DNA of 64,000 nucleotides from Sphingomonadaceae bacterium (GCA_019239915.1 JAFAZF010000051.1:124001-188000); one strand, 5' to 3'. Shown: positions 52,301 to 62,143, counted from the stretch's first letter. Notes: generated by a model not told the origin, from the letters alone. Numbers and translations: made by a program.

Positions 52301-55300
52301 ATGATCGATCAGCCGCCCTTCGCCGCATTCGCACCGCCCATTCGCCAGCCGTCGCCGCTCCGGCAAGCGATCACCGCCGCCTATCGTCGTGACGAAGCGG
52401 CGTGCCTCGCGCCGTTGATCGAGAGAGCGACACTCGACGACGGCATGAAGGCTGCGATCCGCGAAACCGCCGTCACGCTGGTGACGACGCTGCGTGCCGC
52501 CCATCGCGGCAGCGGCGTCGAGGGGCTGGTGCAGGAATATGCACTGTCGAGCGAAGAGGGTGTCGCGCTGATGTGCCTCGCCGAGGCGCTGCTGCGCATT
52601 CCCGACGACGCGACGCGTGACGCGCTGATCCGCGACAAGCTGGCGGAGGGGGATTGGGGAGCGCATCTTGGCGGCGGCCGTTCCCTGTTCGTCAACGCCG
52701 CGACCTGGGGGCTGGTCGTCACCGGCAAGCTTGTCGGCAGCGTCGACGATCGCGGGCTCGGCGCGGCGCTGGCGCGTCTCGTGGCGCGCGCAGGCGAGCC
52801 GGTGATCCGCCGCGGCGTCGATCTCGCGATGCGGATGATGGGCGAGCAGTTCGTCACCGGCGAGACAATCAAGGAGGCGCTTAAGCGTGCCCGTGAGCTG
52901 GAGGCGAAAGGTTTCCGCTACAGCTACGACATGCTTGGGGAGGCGGCGACGACGATGGCCGATGCCGAGCGTTACTATGCCGATTACGAGCGCGCGATCC
53001 ACGCCATCGGCAAGGCGTCCGGCGGGCGCGGGGTCTATGAAGGTCCGGGCATCTCGATCAAGCTTTCGGCGCTGCACCCGCGCTACGCGCGATCGCAGGC
53101 CGATCGCGTAATGGGCGAACTGCTGCCGCGCGTTCGCAAGCTGGCGTTGCTCGCCAAGGGCTATGACATCGGCCTCAACATCGACGCCGAGGAAGCCGAT
53201 CGGCTCGAGCTCTCGCTCGACCTGCTCGAGAGCCTCGCGCTCGATACCGAGCTCGCCGACTGGAACGGGCTTGGCTTCGTCGTCCAGGGCTATGGCAAGC
53301 GCTGCCCGTTCGTGATCGACTGGATCATCGATCTCGCGCGGCGGTCGAAGCGGCGTATCATGGTTCGGCTCGTCAAGGGCGCCTATTGGGACGCCGAGAT
53401 CAAGCGCGCGCAGGTCGATGGGCTCGCCGACTTCCCCGTCTACACGCGCAAGGTCCATACCGACGTCGCCTATATCGCCTGCGCGCAGAAGCTGCTGGCG
53501 GCGGCGGACGCGGTTTTCCCGCAGTTCGCGACGCACAATGCGCAGACGGTCGCGACGATCTATCATCTCGCCGGGCCGGATTTCGCGGTCGGCCAATATG
53601 AGTTCCAGTGCCTGCACGGCATGGGCGAGCCGCTCTACCAGCAGGTCGTCGGCGCCGACAGGCTTGATCGGCCGTGCCGCATCTATGCGCCGGTCGGCAC
53701 GCACGAAACGCTGCTCGCCTATCTCGTACGCCGCTTGCTCGAGAACGGCGCCAACTCCTCCTTCGTCAACCGCATCGCCGATCCGGCGGTACCGGTCGAC
53801 GCGCTGATCGCGGAGCCGGCCGAGCAGGTGCGGGCGATGCCGCACCCCGGCGCACGACACGACCAGATCGCGTTGCCCGCCGATCTTTACCCCGATCGCC
53901 CCAACTCGGCCGGGATCGATCTCAGCGACGAAGCCGCGCTGGCGGCGCTCAGCGCGGCGCTTCGCGAAAGCGCGGGGCTGGACTGGCGGGCGGCTCCGGC
54001 CCACGGTAGCGGCAGCGAGCGACCGGTGACCAACCCGGCGAACCATCGGGACGTCGTCGGCAGCGTCGTCGAAACGTCTTCTACACAAGCCACGGCCGCG
54101 GTAGCGCGCGCCGCGGCGTCCGCTTGGGGCCGGACGCCCGTCGCCGAACGCGCCGCAATGCTAGAACGTGCCGCGGACGCGATGCACGCGCGCATGCCGA
54201 TCCTGCTCGGGCTGATCGTGCGCGAGGCGGGCAAGTCGCTGCCCAACGCGATCGCCGAGGTGCGCGAGGCGATCGACTTCCTGCGCTATTATGGCGCGCA
54301 GGCGCGCGCGACATTCGGACCGGGGCAGACGCCGCTCGGGCCGATCGTCTGCATCAGCCCGTGGAATTTCCCGCTCGCGATCTTTGCCGGCCAGATCGCC
54401 GCCGCGCTCGTCGCGGGCAATCCGGTGCTCGCCAAGCCGGCGGAGGAGACGCCGCTGATCGCCGCCGAGGGCGTGCGGCTGCTGCACGAGGCCGGCGTTC
54501 CGGCCGACGCGCTGCAGCTGCTGCCGGGCGACGGCACGATTGGCGCCGCCCTGGTCGCCGCGCCCGAGACTGCAGGCGTGGTGTTTACCGGATCGACCGA
54601 GGTCGCGCGGCTGATCCAGCGCCAGCTCGCGACGCGGCTATCGCCCGCCGGGCGCCCGATCCCGCTGATCGCCGAGACCGGTGGGCAGAACGCGATGATC
54701 GTCGACAGCTCCGCGCTTGCCGAGCAGGTCGTCGCCGATGTTATCGCCTCGGCGTTCGACAGCGCCGGCCAGCGTTGCTCGGCGCTGCGCGTGCTCTGCC
54801 TGCAAGAGGAGATCGCCGATCGCACGCTGGCGATGCTCAAGGGCGCGCTCAAGGAGCTGCGCATCGGTCGTACCGACGCGCTCAAGGTCGATATCGGTCC
54901 GGTCATCACCGCGGAGGCGAAGGAGGCGATCGAGAAGCACATCGCCGCGATGCGTAAGCGCGGCGCGCGGATCGAGCAGCAGGCGCTGCCGGCCGAAGCG
55001 GTCAACGGCACCTTCGTCGCGCCGACGATCATCGAGATCGCGGACATCGCCGAGCTGCAGCGCGAAGTGTTCGGCCCGGTGCTGCACGTCGTGCGCTACC
55101 GGCGCGAGCGATTGGGCGCGCTGATCGACGCGATCAACGCCACCGGCTACGGCCTTACCTTCGGTCTCCACACCCGGCTCGACGAGACGATCGCGCACGT
55201 CACGGCGCGCGTGAAGGCGGGCAATCTCTATGTGAACCGCAACGTCATCGGCGCGATCGTCGGCGTCCAGCCGTTTGGCGGGCGCGGGCTCTCGGGGACC

Positions 55301-55909
55301 GGGCCGAAGGCGGGCGGACCGCTCTATCTCGGCCGGCTGGTCGCGCAGGCACCGGTGTTCGCCGCGCGGGCCGGGCATCTCGATACGCCGCTGCACGATT
55401 TCGCCGCCTGGCTCGACGCGCAGGGTGACGCCGCCGGCGCTGCGAGCGCGCGCCGCTATGGCGAGGCGTCGGCGCTCGGTGTCGATCTCGCGCTGCCGGG
55501 CCCGGTCGGGGAGCAGAATCTCTATTCGCTGCACCCGCGCGGGCGCATCCTGATGCGGCCCGCGACGCTCGCGGGTTTGTTCGAGCAGATGGCCGCCGTG
55601 CTCGCGACCGGAAATCGCGGCGCGGTCGAGGGCATCGCGCTACCGGCCGATCTGCCCGCGAACGTGGCGGCCGCCTTCGTGACGGTGCCGGGCGAGGGCT
55701 ATACCGCCGCGCTGGTCGAGGGCGATCGCGCTGCCGTCATCGATACCGCCGCGCATGTCGCCGCAATGCCGGGGCCGATCGTCTCGGTCCACGCCGCCCA
55801 GGTCGGCCAGCCGCTCGCCTATCCCTGCGACTGGCTGCTCGAGGAAGTCTCGACCTCGATCAACACCACCGCGGCCGGCGGCAATGCCAGCCTGATGATG
55901 ATCGGCTGA
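52301..55909 (+). CDS. putA: Bifunctional proline dehydrogenase / P5C dehydrogenase PutA
   Basis: PutA oxidises proline to glutamate in two steps. The FAD-dependent PRODH barrel is shown by GPGISIKLSALHPRYARSQ, LVKGAYWDAEIKRAQVDG and YEFQCLHGMGEPLY. The aldehyde dehydrogenase has the catalytic Glu in LIAETGGQNAMIVDSS (about residue 788) and Cys in SAGQRCSALRVLC (about 825). A further C-terminal domain brings it to 1202 residues. No N-terminal ribbon-helix-helix is present, so it does not regulate itself, consistent with the divergent Lrp-type gene. Confidence 0.97.
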   Translation: MIDQPPFAAFAPPIRQPSPLRQAITAAYRRDEAACLAPLIERATLDDGMKAAIRETAVTLVTTLRAAHRGSGVEGLVQEYALSSEEGVALMCLAEALLRIPDDATRDALIRDKLAEGDWGAHLGGGRSLFVNAATWGLVVTGKLVGSVDDRGLGAALARLVARAGEPVIRRGVDLAMRMMGEQFVTGETIKEALKRARELEAKGFRYSYDMLGEAATTMADAERYYADYERAIHAIGKASGGRGVYEGPGISIKLSALHPRYARSQADRVMGELLPRVRKLALLAKGYDIGLNIDAEEADRLELSLDLLESLALDTELADWNGLGFVVQGYGKRCPFVIDWIIDLARRSKRRIMVRLVKGAYWDAEIKRAQVDGLADFPVYTRKVHTDVAYIACAQKLLAAADAVFPQFATHNAQTVATIYHLAGPDFAVGQYEFQCLHGMGEPLYQQVVGADRLDRPCRIYAPVGTHETLLAYLVRRLLENGANSSFVNRIADPAVPVDALIAEPAEQVRAMPHPGARHDQIALPADLYPDRPNSAGIDLSDEAALAALSAALRESAGLDWRAAPAHGSGSERPVTNPANHRDVVGSVVETSSTQATAAVARAAASAWGRTPVAERAAMLERAADAMHARMPILLGLIVREAGKSLPNAIAEVREAIDFLRYYGAQARATFGPGQTPLGPIVCISPWNFPLAIFAGQIAAALVAGNPVLAKPAEETPLIAAEGVRLLHEAGVPADALQLLPGDGTIGAALVAAPETAGVVFTGSTEVARLIQRQLATRLSPAGRPIPLIAETGGQNAMIVDSSALAEQVVADVIASAFDSAGQRCSALRVLCLQEEIADRTLAMLKGALKELRIGRTDALKVDIGPVITAEAKEAIEKHIAAMRKRGARIEQQALPAEAVNGTFVAPTIIEIADIAELQREVFGPVLHVVRYRRERLGALIDAINATGYGLTFGLHTRLDETIAHVTARVKAGNLYVNRNVIGAIVGVQPFGGRGLSGTGPKAGGPLYLGRLVAQAPVFAARAGHLDTPLHDFAAWLDAQGDAAGAASARRYGEASALGVDLALPGPVGEQNLYSLHPRGRILMRPATLAGLFEQMAAVLATGNRGAVEGIALPADLPANVAAAFVTVPGEGYTAALVEGDRAAVIDTAAHVAAMPGPIVSVHAAQVGQPLAYPCDWLLEEVSTSINTTAAGGNASLMMIG

Positions 55910-55980
55910 CGTTCCGGCGTCGAGCGTCGCGCCGCTCAGACGGGTGGCGCGGCCGCCTGTCTCTGCCTAAAAGGACGGCG

Positions 55981-56478
55981 ATGACCGACACCACGACGAT
56001 CGACAGCGCCACCTTTCGCCGCGTCCTCGGTCACTATCCGACCGGGGTTTGCGTCGTCACGGCGGCGGATCCGCGCGGCGCGCCGATCGGCATGGCGATC
56101 GGCTCCTTCACGTCGGTATCGCTCGAGCCGCCGCTCGTCGCCTTCTTCCCGGACAAGCGTTCGTCGAGTTGGCCGCGCATCGAGGAGACGGGCAAATTCT
56201 GCGTGAACGTGCTCGCCAGCGATCAGCAGGAGCTCTGCCGTCAATTCGCGATGCGCGGCGGCGACAAGTTCGCCGGCGTCTCACATCGGCTCTCAACAAA
56301 CGGCTCGCCGATCCTCGACGACGTCATCGCGTGGATCGACTGCGATCTCTACGCGGTGCACGAGGCGGGCGATCATTTCATCGCGCTGGGCGTCGTCGTC
56401 GAGCTCGAGGTGCATCGACCCGGCGGCCCGCTGCTGTTCCTGCAGGGCGCCTATGGCGAGTTCAACCTGCTCGGCTGA
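55981..56478 (+). CDS. Flavin reductase family protein
   Basis: The 165 residues match the flavin-reductase-like FMN-binding domain: FRRVLGHYPTGVCVVTAADP, then GMAIGSFTSVSLEPPLVAFF and FCVNVLASDQQELCRQFA. Such proteins supply reduced flavin to monooxygenases or act on their own. No partner monooxygenase is next to it. It follows putA after 71 bases but is likely separate. Confidence 0.88.
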   Translation: MTDTTTIDSATFRRVLGHYPTGVCVVTAADPRGAPIGMAIGSFTSVSLEPPLVAFFPDKRSSSWPRIEETGKFCVNVLASDQQELCRQFAMRGGDKFAGVSHRLSTNGSPILDDVIAWIDCDLYAVHEAGDHFIALGVVVELEVHRPGGPLLFLQGAYGEFNLLG

Positions 56479-56499
56479 CGCAGCGGGACGGCACGCGGC

Positions 56500-57117
56500 T
56501 CAATAGCCCATCAGCTTGAGCACTTCCTGGCGCGACCGCTCGTCGTCCCGGAACACGCCCATCATCCGGCTCGTCGTCATCGCGACGCCGGGCGTGCGGA
56601 CCCCGCGCGCGGTCATGCAGCCATGCGTTGCTTCGATCACCACCGCGACGCCCTGGGGATGGAGATGCTCCCAGATGCAGTCGGCAACCTCCGCGGTGAG
56701 CCGCTCCTGCACCTGTAGCCGGCGCGCGAAGCCGTGCAGCACGCGCGCGAGCTTCGAGATGCCGACGACGCGATCCTGGGGCAGATAGGCGATCGAGGCC
56801 TTCCCGACGATCGGCGCCATGTGGTGCTCGCAATGCGACTGGAACGGGATGCCCTTCAGCAGCACGACCTCGTCATAGCCGCCGACCTCCTCGAACGTGC
56901 GGCTGAGATGATGGGAGGGATCCTCGTCATAGCCCTGGCAGTATTCGCGCCAGGCGCGCGCGACGCGCTTCGGCGTATCGACGAGGCCTTCGCGCGTAGG
57001 GTCGTCACCGGCCCAGCGAATCAGCGTGCGGATCGCCTCCGCTACCTCGGCCGGCACCGGCAGCTTGCCGGTGTCTTCGATCAGATCGCCATCCTCGGGA
57101 TCGCCATGATCGGTCAT
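56500..57117 (-). CDS. folE: GTP cyclohydrolase I
   Basis: FolE opens the GTP ring in folate synthesis. Zinc and active-site motifs are IPFQSHCEHHMAPIVGKAS (Cys/His), VQERLTAEVADCIWEHLHPQ, and ATHGCMTARGVRTPG (second zinc Cys). The 205 residues are normal. It is convergent with the flavin-reductase gene; the 22-base gap has no obvious hairpin. Confidence 0.95.
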   Translation of the reverse strand: MTDHGDPEDGDLIEDTGKLPVPAEVAEAIRTLIRWAGDDPTREGLVDTPKRVARAWREYCQGYDEDPSHHLSRTFEEVGGYDEVVLLKGIPFQSHCEHHMAPIVGKASIAYLPQDRVVGISKLARVLHGFARRLQVQERLTAEVADCIWEHLHPQGVAVVIEATHGCMTARGVRTPGVAMTTSRMMGVFRDDERSRQEVLKLMGY

Positions 57118-57235
57118 CTCGTCTCCTGCGCTGGTTCGCGATCGCTGCCGCGATCCAAGTTTACGCGATCTTGTTTCGGCTCTAACCGGAACGAGCGAGC
57201 CAAGGCTAGTGTCCGCGCGCCGCGCAGGCGGGGTC

Positions 57236-57382
57236 TCAGTGGGTCAGCGTGACCCAGAAGGCGGCGCTGCCGGTGACGACCAGCGCGAGCATGGCGAGAT
57301 AGGCGGCCACGCCGGGCCGGACCGCCCCGCTGTCGTCCTGGACATGGCGTCGTCCGCCGAGTCTGGCCGGGGGTGTGTTCAT
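57236..57382 (-). CDS. Single-pass small membrane protein (48 aa), absent from ORF track
   Basis: From the ATG at 57382 the minus strand encodes MNTPPARLGGRRHVQDD, then a hydrophobic segment (PGVAAYLAMLALVVTGSAAF) and a short tail (WVTLTH). It is below the 60-residue cut-off. The basic N-terminus followed by one membrane helix is typical of a real small membrane protein. The remaining gaps to folE and to the peroxidase gene hold nothing recognisable. Confidence 0.55.
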   Translation of the reverse strand: MNTPPARLGGRRHVQDDSGAVRPGVAAYLAMLALVVTGSAAFWVTLTH

Positions 57383-57456
57383 CGCGCCGCCGAGAGTGGC
57401 GCGATATGGTTAACAACATCTCAATGCGTCGCCGCGCGGCGGCGTCAGTGCGCCGG

Positions 57457-58887
57457 CTAGCGGGTGCCGTCGTCGAGCGTGTGGATGAAGGCGATGATGT
57501 CGGCGATATCGCGATCACTTAGCGGCGGCGGCGCGCCGGCTTTACGATCGAACGGCGCGTCGGCGAAGTCGACGTTCTTGCGGTAAGCCGCGGGCAAATC
57601 GTTGAAGATCGCGATCTTGCCGCTCGCGTCGCGCGGATAGATGCGGCCTGGCGCCACGTTGCGGAGGTTGTAGAAATCGAGCACCTCGCGCAGCGTGTGA
57701 TAGACGCCGTTGTGGAAGTAGACGCCGCGCCGCGCGCTGTTGCGGAGCGTCGGCGTCAGGAACATGCCGCAATATTGCGTCTGCCGTGCAAGGTCGGTGC
57801 GCAGCGGGCCGCATAGGCCCATGTCGTGGAAGTTCGGATCGCGGTTGGCGGCGAGGTGCTGGTCGCGAGGCACGCCAAGCGCTTCATATTCGGTATCCGT
57901 GAAGAGCGGCGGCAGCCCGTCGGCACCCGGCGCGCTCAGATGGCAGCCCGCGCAATTGGCCTTGGCGGGATCGTTGAACAGCTTGAGACCGCGCAGCTCG
58001 GCCGGGCTGAGCCGCGCCTTTCCCTCGAGCCAGCGATCATATTTGCTGTCGAAGCGGTGGAACGAGACGTCCTCGATTTGAAAGCGCGAGAGCGCGGACA
58101 TTGCCTCGGCGAAGAGCATGTCGGGATTGCCGTAGATTGCGGGGCCGAACAGCGCGCCGAAGCGGTCGCGGTAACGGGCGTGCAGCAGCTTGCCGACGAT
58201 TTCCGCCTGATCCTTATTGGCCATCTCGGCGGGGTTCAGCATCGGCCCGCTGGCCTGCGCCATCAGCGTATCCTCGCGGCCATCCCAGAACAGGCCGCCC
58301 TGCGGCACGATCGCGGCGGCGGCCGCCGCCGACGCACCTGCGGTCTTTGCCGCGCGCAGCGTCGCGGCGCCCTGCGCGGCGAGTTGACTGAGCGATGCGG
58401 GGGTGTCGTTCTCCGCGCTTTCGGGGCCGATGCCGAACGGCAGCTGGCGATAGAGATAGGCGAGCGACGGCGGCGGACGCAGGCCCTCGCTGATCAAGTT
58501 CGGGCCGCCGAGCCGCACCGAGCGCCCGTCGGGCGGGCCGTAGCTGTGGTCGGCGCTGTGGCAGCTCGCGCAGGATTGCTTGCCTGAGGCCGAGAGCGAG
58601 GGGTCGTTGAACATCTCGCGGCCCAGCAGCGCGAGCCCGCTCAGCGGCGCCTGCGCCGGCCGCATCAGCTTGATCGGGTGGGCGTTGGCGCCGGTGAGAT
58701 CGGCGATGCGGTCCGCGAGCGCTGCCGGCGCATGCTCGGGATGGAGCGTGAGATAACCCAAAGCGAGGGCGAGCAGGGCGAGCGCGGCGACAATGATCCT
58801 GCGCGCACTATGGCTGGCTCGCCGCGACGATCGACCGTCCTGGTTGGCTGAAGCGGGAAGGCTGGGCTTGCGCTGGAGGTTCATCAC
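57457..58887 (-). CDS. Di-haem cytochrome c peroxidase family protein
   Basis: Two haem c sites, CASCHS and CAGCHL, and the MauG/CCP blocks ALLGREMFNDPSLSASGKQS and LTPTLRNSARRGVYFHNGVY define the family. An N-terminal anchor or signal (RRIIVAALALLALALGYLTL) places it in the periplasm. At 476 residues it is longer than a classical peroxidase (with an extended N-terminal part and a middle insertion), so it may be a MauG-like enzyme. It is 85 bases downstream of the phosphoesterase gene on the same strand. Confidence 0.88.
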   Translation of the reverse strand: MMNLQRKPSLPASANQDGRSSRRASHSARRIIVAALALLALALGYLTLHPEHAPAALADRIADLTGANAHPIKLMRPAQAPLSGLALLGREMFNDPSLSASGKQSCASCHSADHSYGPPDGRSVRLGGPNLISEGLRPPPSLAYLYRQLPFGIGPESAENDTPASLSQLAAQGAATLRAAKTAGASAAAAAAIVPQGGLFWDGREDTLMAQASGPMLNPAEMANKDQAEIVGKLLHARYRDRFGALFGPAIYGNPDMLFAEAMSALSRFQIEDVSFHRFDSKYDRWLEGKARLSPAELRGLKLFNDPAKANCAGCHLSAPGADGLPPLFTDTEYEALGVPRDQHLAANRDPNFHDMGLCGPLRTDLARQTQYCGMFLTPTLRNSARRGVYFHNGVYHTLREVLDFYNLRNVAPGRIYPRDASGKIAIFNDLPAAYRKNVDFADAPFDRKAGAPPPLSDRDIADIIAFIHTLDDGTR

Positions 58888-58972
58888 CGGAAAATCTGCT
58901 GGCCCTGAAACGGGTCTCGCCGGGCATGCGCCCGGCGAGACTGATAGATCACGATGATCGGGATTAACGCGA

Positions 58973-60721
58973 TCAGCTGCTGGCGGGTGCTGCCGAGAGC
59001 TTCGTGCCCATCGTCGGATCGAGATAGAGCGGCGTCGTGTGCGGCGATGACTTGAAGTCGAACAGCGCCATGATGTCGCCCGCCGTGGTATCGGCCGAGC
59101 CGCCGCCGAGGCGTTTGCTGCTCAGCCAATTATCCTCGATGAACTTGATCACCGACGCCTGGGTGATGGCGGTGTGATCGATGTAGTTCACCTTGGCGTA
59201 GGGCGAGATCAGGACGAACGGGATGCGCGAACCCGGGCCGCAGCGGCCGTTCACCGGGGTGGCGTTCACGCCCATCGCCGGGCCGGCGCTGGGGCTGGTG
59301 CAGATGCCGGAGCTCGTGAACTGATCGGCGCCGGTGATCGTGCCGGGAGCGGGGTTGATCGATTGCGGCGTGGTCGAGTCGAACGACGAGCGCAGGATCG
59401 TCGGCGACTGATGATCGTACCAGCCGTCGGAGTCGTCGTAGGTGACGATCACGGCGGTGTTCTTCCAGTCCGGCTGCTGCTGGAGGAAGTTCAGCACCTT
59501 GGTCACGAAGGTCTGCTCGTCGAGCGGGTTCGAGTTGCCGGGGTGCGCATCCTGGAACGCCGGCGGCTTGATGTAGCTGACCGACGGGAAGTTGCCGGCG
59601 CCGACCGCGGCGACGAAGTCGTTATAATCATATTCGTGATTGACGGCGGTCGCGCCGCCGGGGGCGTCGTTCGCCTCGGTATAGCCGATCTTGGACGTCG
59701 CGCTCGGGCGGGTATGCGCCTTGTTGAGCGTCGAGTTGTAATATTGGAACCAGGCGTGGTGCGGGATGTAGTCCGTCACCTGGCGGCTGGTGACCGGTGA
59801 GACGGTGCTGCGCGTGCAGCCCGTCGAGTTGTTGGCGTTCTTCGCGGTGAGGTCGAAGCCGCCCATGAAGCTGCCCCAGGTGATGTTGGCGGCGTTGAGC
59901 AGGTCACCGATGTTCTTGCCGGACATCTGGATGGTCTGCGCCACGGTCGACGTCGAGCACTGGTCGCCGGCGGGATCGGAGTCGTTGATCAGCGTCCAGC
60001 CGCCCTGGCCGTCCGGCACGGTGCTGTTCGTCGCGTTCGAGCCGCCGTTGGTGGTGCCGGCGACCACGTTGAGCGCGCCCGGCGTCGACGGACCGAAGCT
60101 GTCCGTGAACATGTTGTCGCTCATCGCGAAGTTCTGCGCGTAGTTCCACAACGCGGTGACGGTGCGGCCGTCGAAATAGCCCATAACCTGCGCCTTGGTG
60201 CCGAACGCGCTGGCGCCGGCCATGTTGGTCTTGCCGGTATGCGCGACGAACGCGTCCATAAGGCCGTGATCGCTCGCGAGCTGCTCCGGCGTGTAGGCGT
60301 GGTTCTGGCTCGCCGTGTCCGCCTGCGAGCGCAGCAGCAGGAAGGGGTTCATCAGGTTGGCGGGAATGCCCGTCGCGAGGTTCTGCGCGTTGGTCGTGTT
60401 CGGATTGGCGGTCAGCAGGGTCGGGGTTTGAACATAGTTGTTCGAGGTCGGCGTGCCGCTGGCGGCGGTGAAGTCGGGATCGCCCGCCGACGCCGGCGAG
60501 ACGTTCGGATAGGTGCCGAAATAATGGTCGTAGGACTCGTTCTCGTCGAAGATCACGACGAGATGCTTGATCGGCGTCGCCGTCGCCAGCGCATCCTGCG
60601 GGGACTGCTGCGGCTGGGTCGTGCCGGTATTGTTGCTGCTGTTGTTATGATCGTGGCCGCACGAGCTCAAGAGCAAGGCGATACACGTAGCCTTCGTTAC
60701 GGATGACAAGCGCCTGAACAT
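58973..60721 (-). CDS. Lipoprotein phosphoesterase (acid phosphatase/phospholipase C-like)
   Basis: A lipobox (LLLSSC, Cys21) starts the mature protein. The phosphoesterase family block IKHLVVIFDENESYDHYFGT, with the metal-binding Glu/Asn, and VIVTYDDSDGWYDHQSP with conserved Asp/His, match the AcpA/phospholipase C superfamily. The 582 residues are rich in Asn and Thr. It likely releases phosphate from organic esters outside the inner membrane. A Pho-box-like repeat lies ~150 bases upstream, and a cytochrome c peroxidase gene follows. Confidence 0.85.
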   Translation of the reverse strand: MFRRLSSVTKATCIALLLSSCGHDHNNSSNNTGTTQPQQSPQDALATATPIKHLVVIFDENESYDHYFGTYPNVSPASAGDPDFTAASGTPTSNNYVQTPTLLTANPNTTNAQNLATGIPANLMNPFLLLRSQADTASQNHAYTPEQLASDHGLMDAFVAHTGKTNMAGASAFGTKAQVMGYFDGRTVTALWNYAQNFAMSDNMFTDSFGPSTPGALNVVAGTTNGGSNATNSTVPDGQGGWTLINDSDPAGDQCSTSTVAQTIQMSGKNIGDLLNAANITWGSFMGGFDLTAKNANNSTGCTRSTVSPVTSRQVTDYIPHHAWFQYYNSTLNKAHTRPSATSKIGYTEANDAPGGATAVNHEYDYNDFVAAVGAGNFPSVSYIKPPAFQDAHPGNSNPLDEQTFVTKVLNFLQQQPDWKNTAVIVTYDDSDGWYDHQSPTILRSSFDSTTPQSINPAPGTITGADQFTSSGICTSPSAGPAMGVNATPVNGRCGPGSRIPFVLISPYAKVNYIDHTAITQASVIKFIEDNWLSSKRLGGGSADTTAGDIMALFDFKSSPHTTPLYLDPTMGTKLSAAPASS

Positions 60722-60870
60722 CGATGGACCTCCCGAGTGCGGCCGTTGGTGTTCCCGGCGCCGGATGGCGACGGGGTTATCGTGATCGAAATGGCACGGT
60801 CAGGCGCATCAACGGGCGCCCCCCAGCCCCAAGCTTTGAACGCAGCTTCTGGAGCCTCAGGAGCAGCTTA

Positions 60871-60889
60871 ACGTGACACAGACGTGACG
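60871..60889 (-). promoter_or_regulatory. Pho-box-like direct repeat upstream of the phosphoesterase gene
   Basis: On the plus strand ACGTGAC-ACAG-ACGTGAC is a perfect 7-base direct repeat with 11-base period; on the minus strand it reads GTCACGT-CTGT-GTCACGT, close to the PhoB box layout (7-4-7, CTGTCAT-like). It lies in the 258-base gap 60722-60979, about 150 bases upstream of the phosphoesterase start. The rest of that gap shows no gene. Confidence 0.5.
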
Positions 60890-60979
60890 AAACGCGGACA
60901 GCGCAAAAGGTTAGGCGACGAATCCTGCCGACGAGACGGGTTTCCAAAGGCGGGTCGGCAGCTGCAGCGGGCGGGACGG

Positions 60980-62143
60980 TCAGGCGGCGGCGCTGTCCGT
61001 CGTGACGCCTGTGGTCGGCGCCGGAGCGATCGCGGGCCGGAGCGCGTTGCGACCGCGCTGGCGATCCCGGCGGTGCCATCCACCGAGCCGCTGGCCTTTC
61101 GGGTCTCGCTGCGGCCGGCGCGCCGCGAGCACGTCGCGGTAGAGCGCCGCATAGGCGTCGGCCTGCGCAGCGAGCGAATAGTCGGCGGCGCGGGCGGCGG
61201 CGGCGGTGCCGAGCCGGGCCCGCAGCGACGCGTCGACCATCAACCGCGCGATCGCCTCGGCAAGCCGCACCGGATCGCGCGCGGGCACGAGCAGCGCCGC
61301 GCCCGTGGCAAGCGCGGGCACCCCGCCGACCGTCGTCGCGATGCAGGGCAGGCCGCAGGCCATGGCCTCGAGCAGCGCCGCCGGCGTTCCCTCATGATCG
61401 GAGGGCAGCAGCAAGGCATCGAGGCGGCGATAGAAGCTGGCCATGTCCGCGACCGGACCGAGCATCCGCACGTCGAGCCCAGCTCCGGCGCGGGCGATCT
61501 CCTCGTGAAGGGGACCCTCGCCGGCGATCAGCAGCCGGCAGCGGCGGCCGCGCTTCTCGACCAGCCGCAGCGCCGCGATCGCATCGGCATGGCGCTTCAC
61601 GGGGTGCAGCCGTGCCGCAATGCCGATCGTGAACGGAGCATCCGGCCGAAGCGCGGTCGAAGCGGCGAAGCGGGCGAGGTCGACACCGGTCGGAATCGTC
61701 GCGATGCGCCGGCCCGCGATCCAGCCGAACTGCCGGGCCAGATCGCCCGAAACGGCCGTGACGGCGTCGGCCGCACGCAGCCCGCGGGCGATTGCCGGCA
61801 GCCAGCGCCAGCCGCTTCCGAGCGCGATGTGCAGCGTCGCGACCATCGGCATCGCGCGCGTGACGTGGCGGGCAAGCGCCGCCGCGACATGGCCTTGGGC
61901 GTGGAGGAGATCGATGCGTCGATGCTGGAGCGTGCCGACGAGCGTCGCCGGGAAGCCGCGTCGGCGTCGCTCGAGCGCGACGATCGGCGCGACGGGATCG
62001 AGTTCGGCGCTGCCAGGCACCGGATCATAGGTGATAACGATCGGATCGATGCCGTGCGGCGCGGCGGTTCGACAAAGATCCGCGACGATGCGCTCGCGGC
62101 CGCCCACCGCCATGCTCGGCACGAGATGCGCGACGCGGATCAT
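60980..62143 (-). CDS. Family 4 glycosyltransferase (GT-B fold)
   Basis: The 387 residues start with MIRVAHLVPSMAVGGRERIV, have the acceptor-domain end IATIPTGVDLARFAA, and the nucleotide-sugar site AGEGPLHEEIARAG and HEGTPAALLEAMACGLPCIA (the E-x7-E motif). The enzyme uses an activated sugar to extend an exported glycan; donor and acceptor unknown. It lies 14 bases after the radical SAM gene, so the two form an operon. The C-terminal tail is basic and low complexity. Confidence 0.88.
   Translation of the reverse strand: MIRVAHLVPSMAVGGRERIVADLCRTAAPHGIDPIVITYDPVPGSAELDPVAPIVALERRRRGFPATLVGTLQHRRIDLLHAQGHVAAALARHVTRAMPMVATLHIALGSGWRWLPAIARGLRAADAVTAVSGDLARQFGWIAGRRIATIPTGVDLARFAASTALRPDAPFTIGIAARLHPVKRHADAIAALRLVEKRGRRCRLLIAGEGPLHEEIARAGAGLDVRMLGPVADMASFYRRLDALLLPSDHEGTPAALLEAMACGLPCIATTVGGVPALATGAALLVPARDPVRLAEAIARLMVDASLRARLGTAAAARAADYSLAAQADAYAALYRDVLAARRPQRDPKGQRLGGWHRRDRQRGRNALRPAIAPAPTTGVTTDSAAA

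Noticed and set aside
52202-54088. Long upstream extension of the Lrp-type ORF into putA
   Set aside because: Only the part from 52201 downward matches the Lrp/AsnC family; the rest is antisense to PutA catalytic domains.
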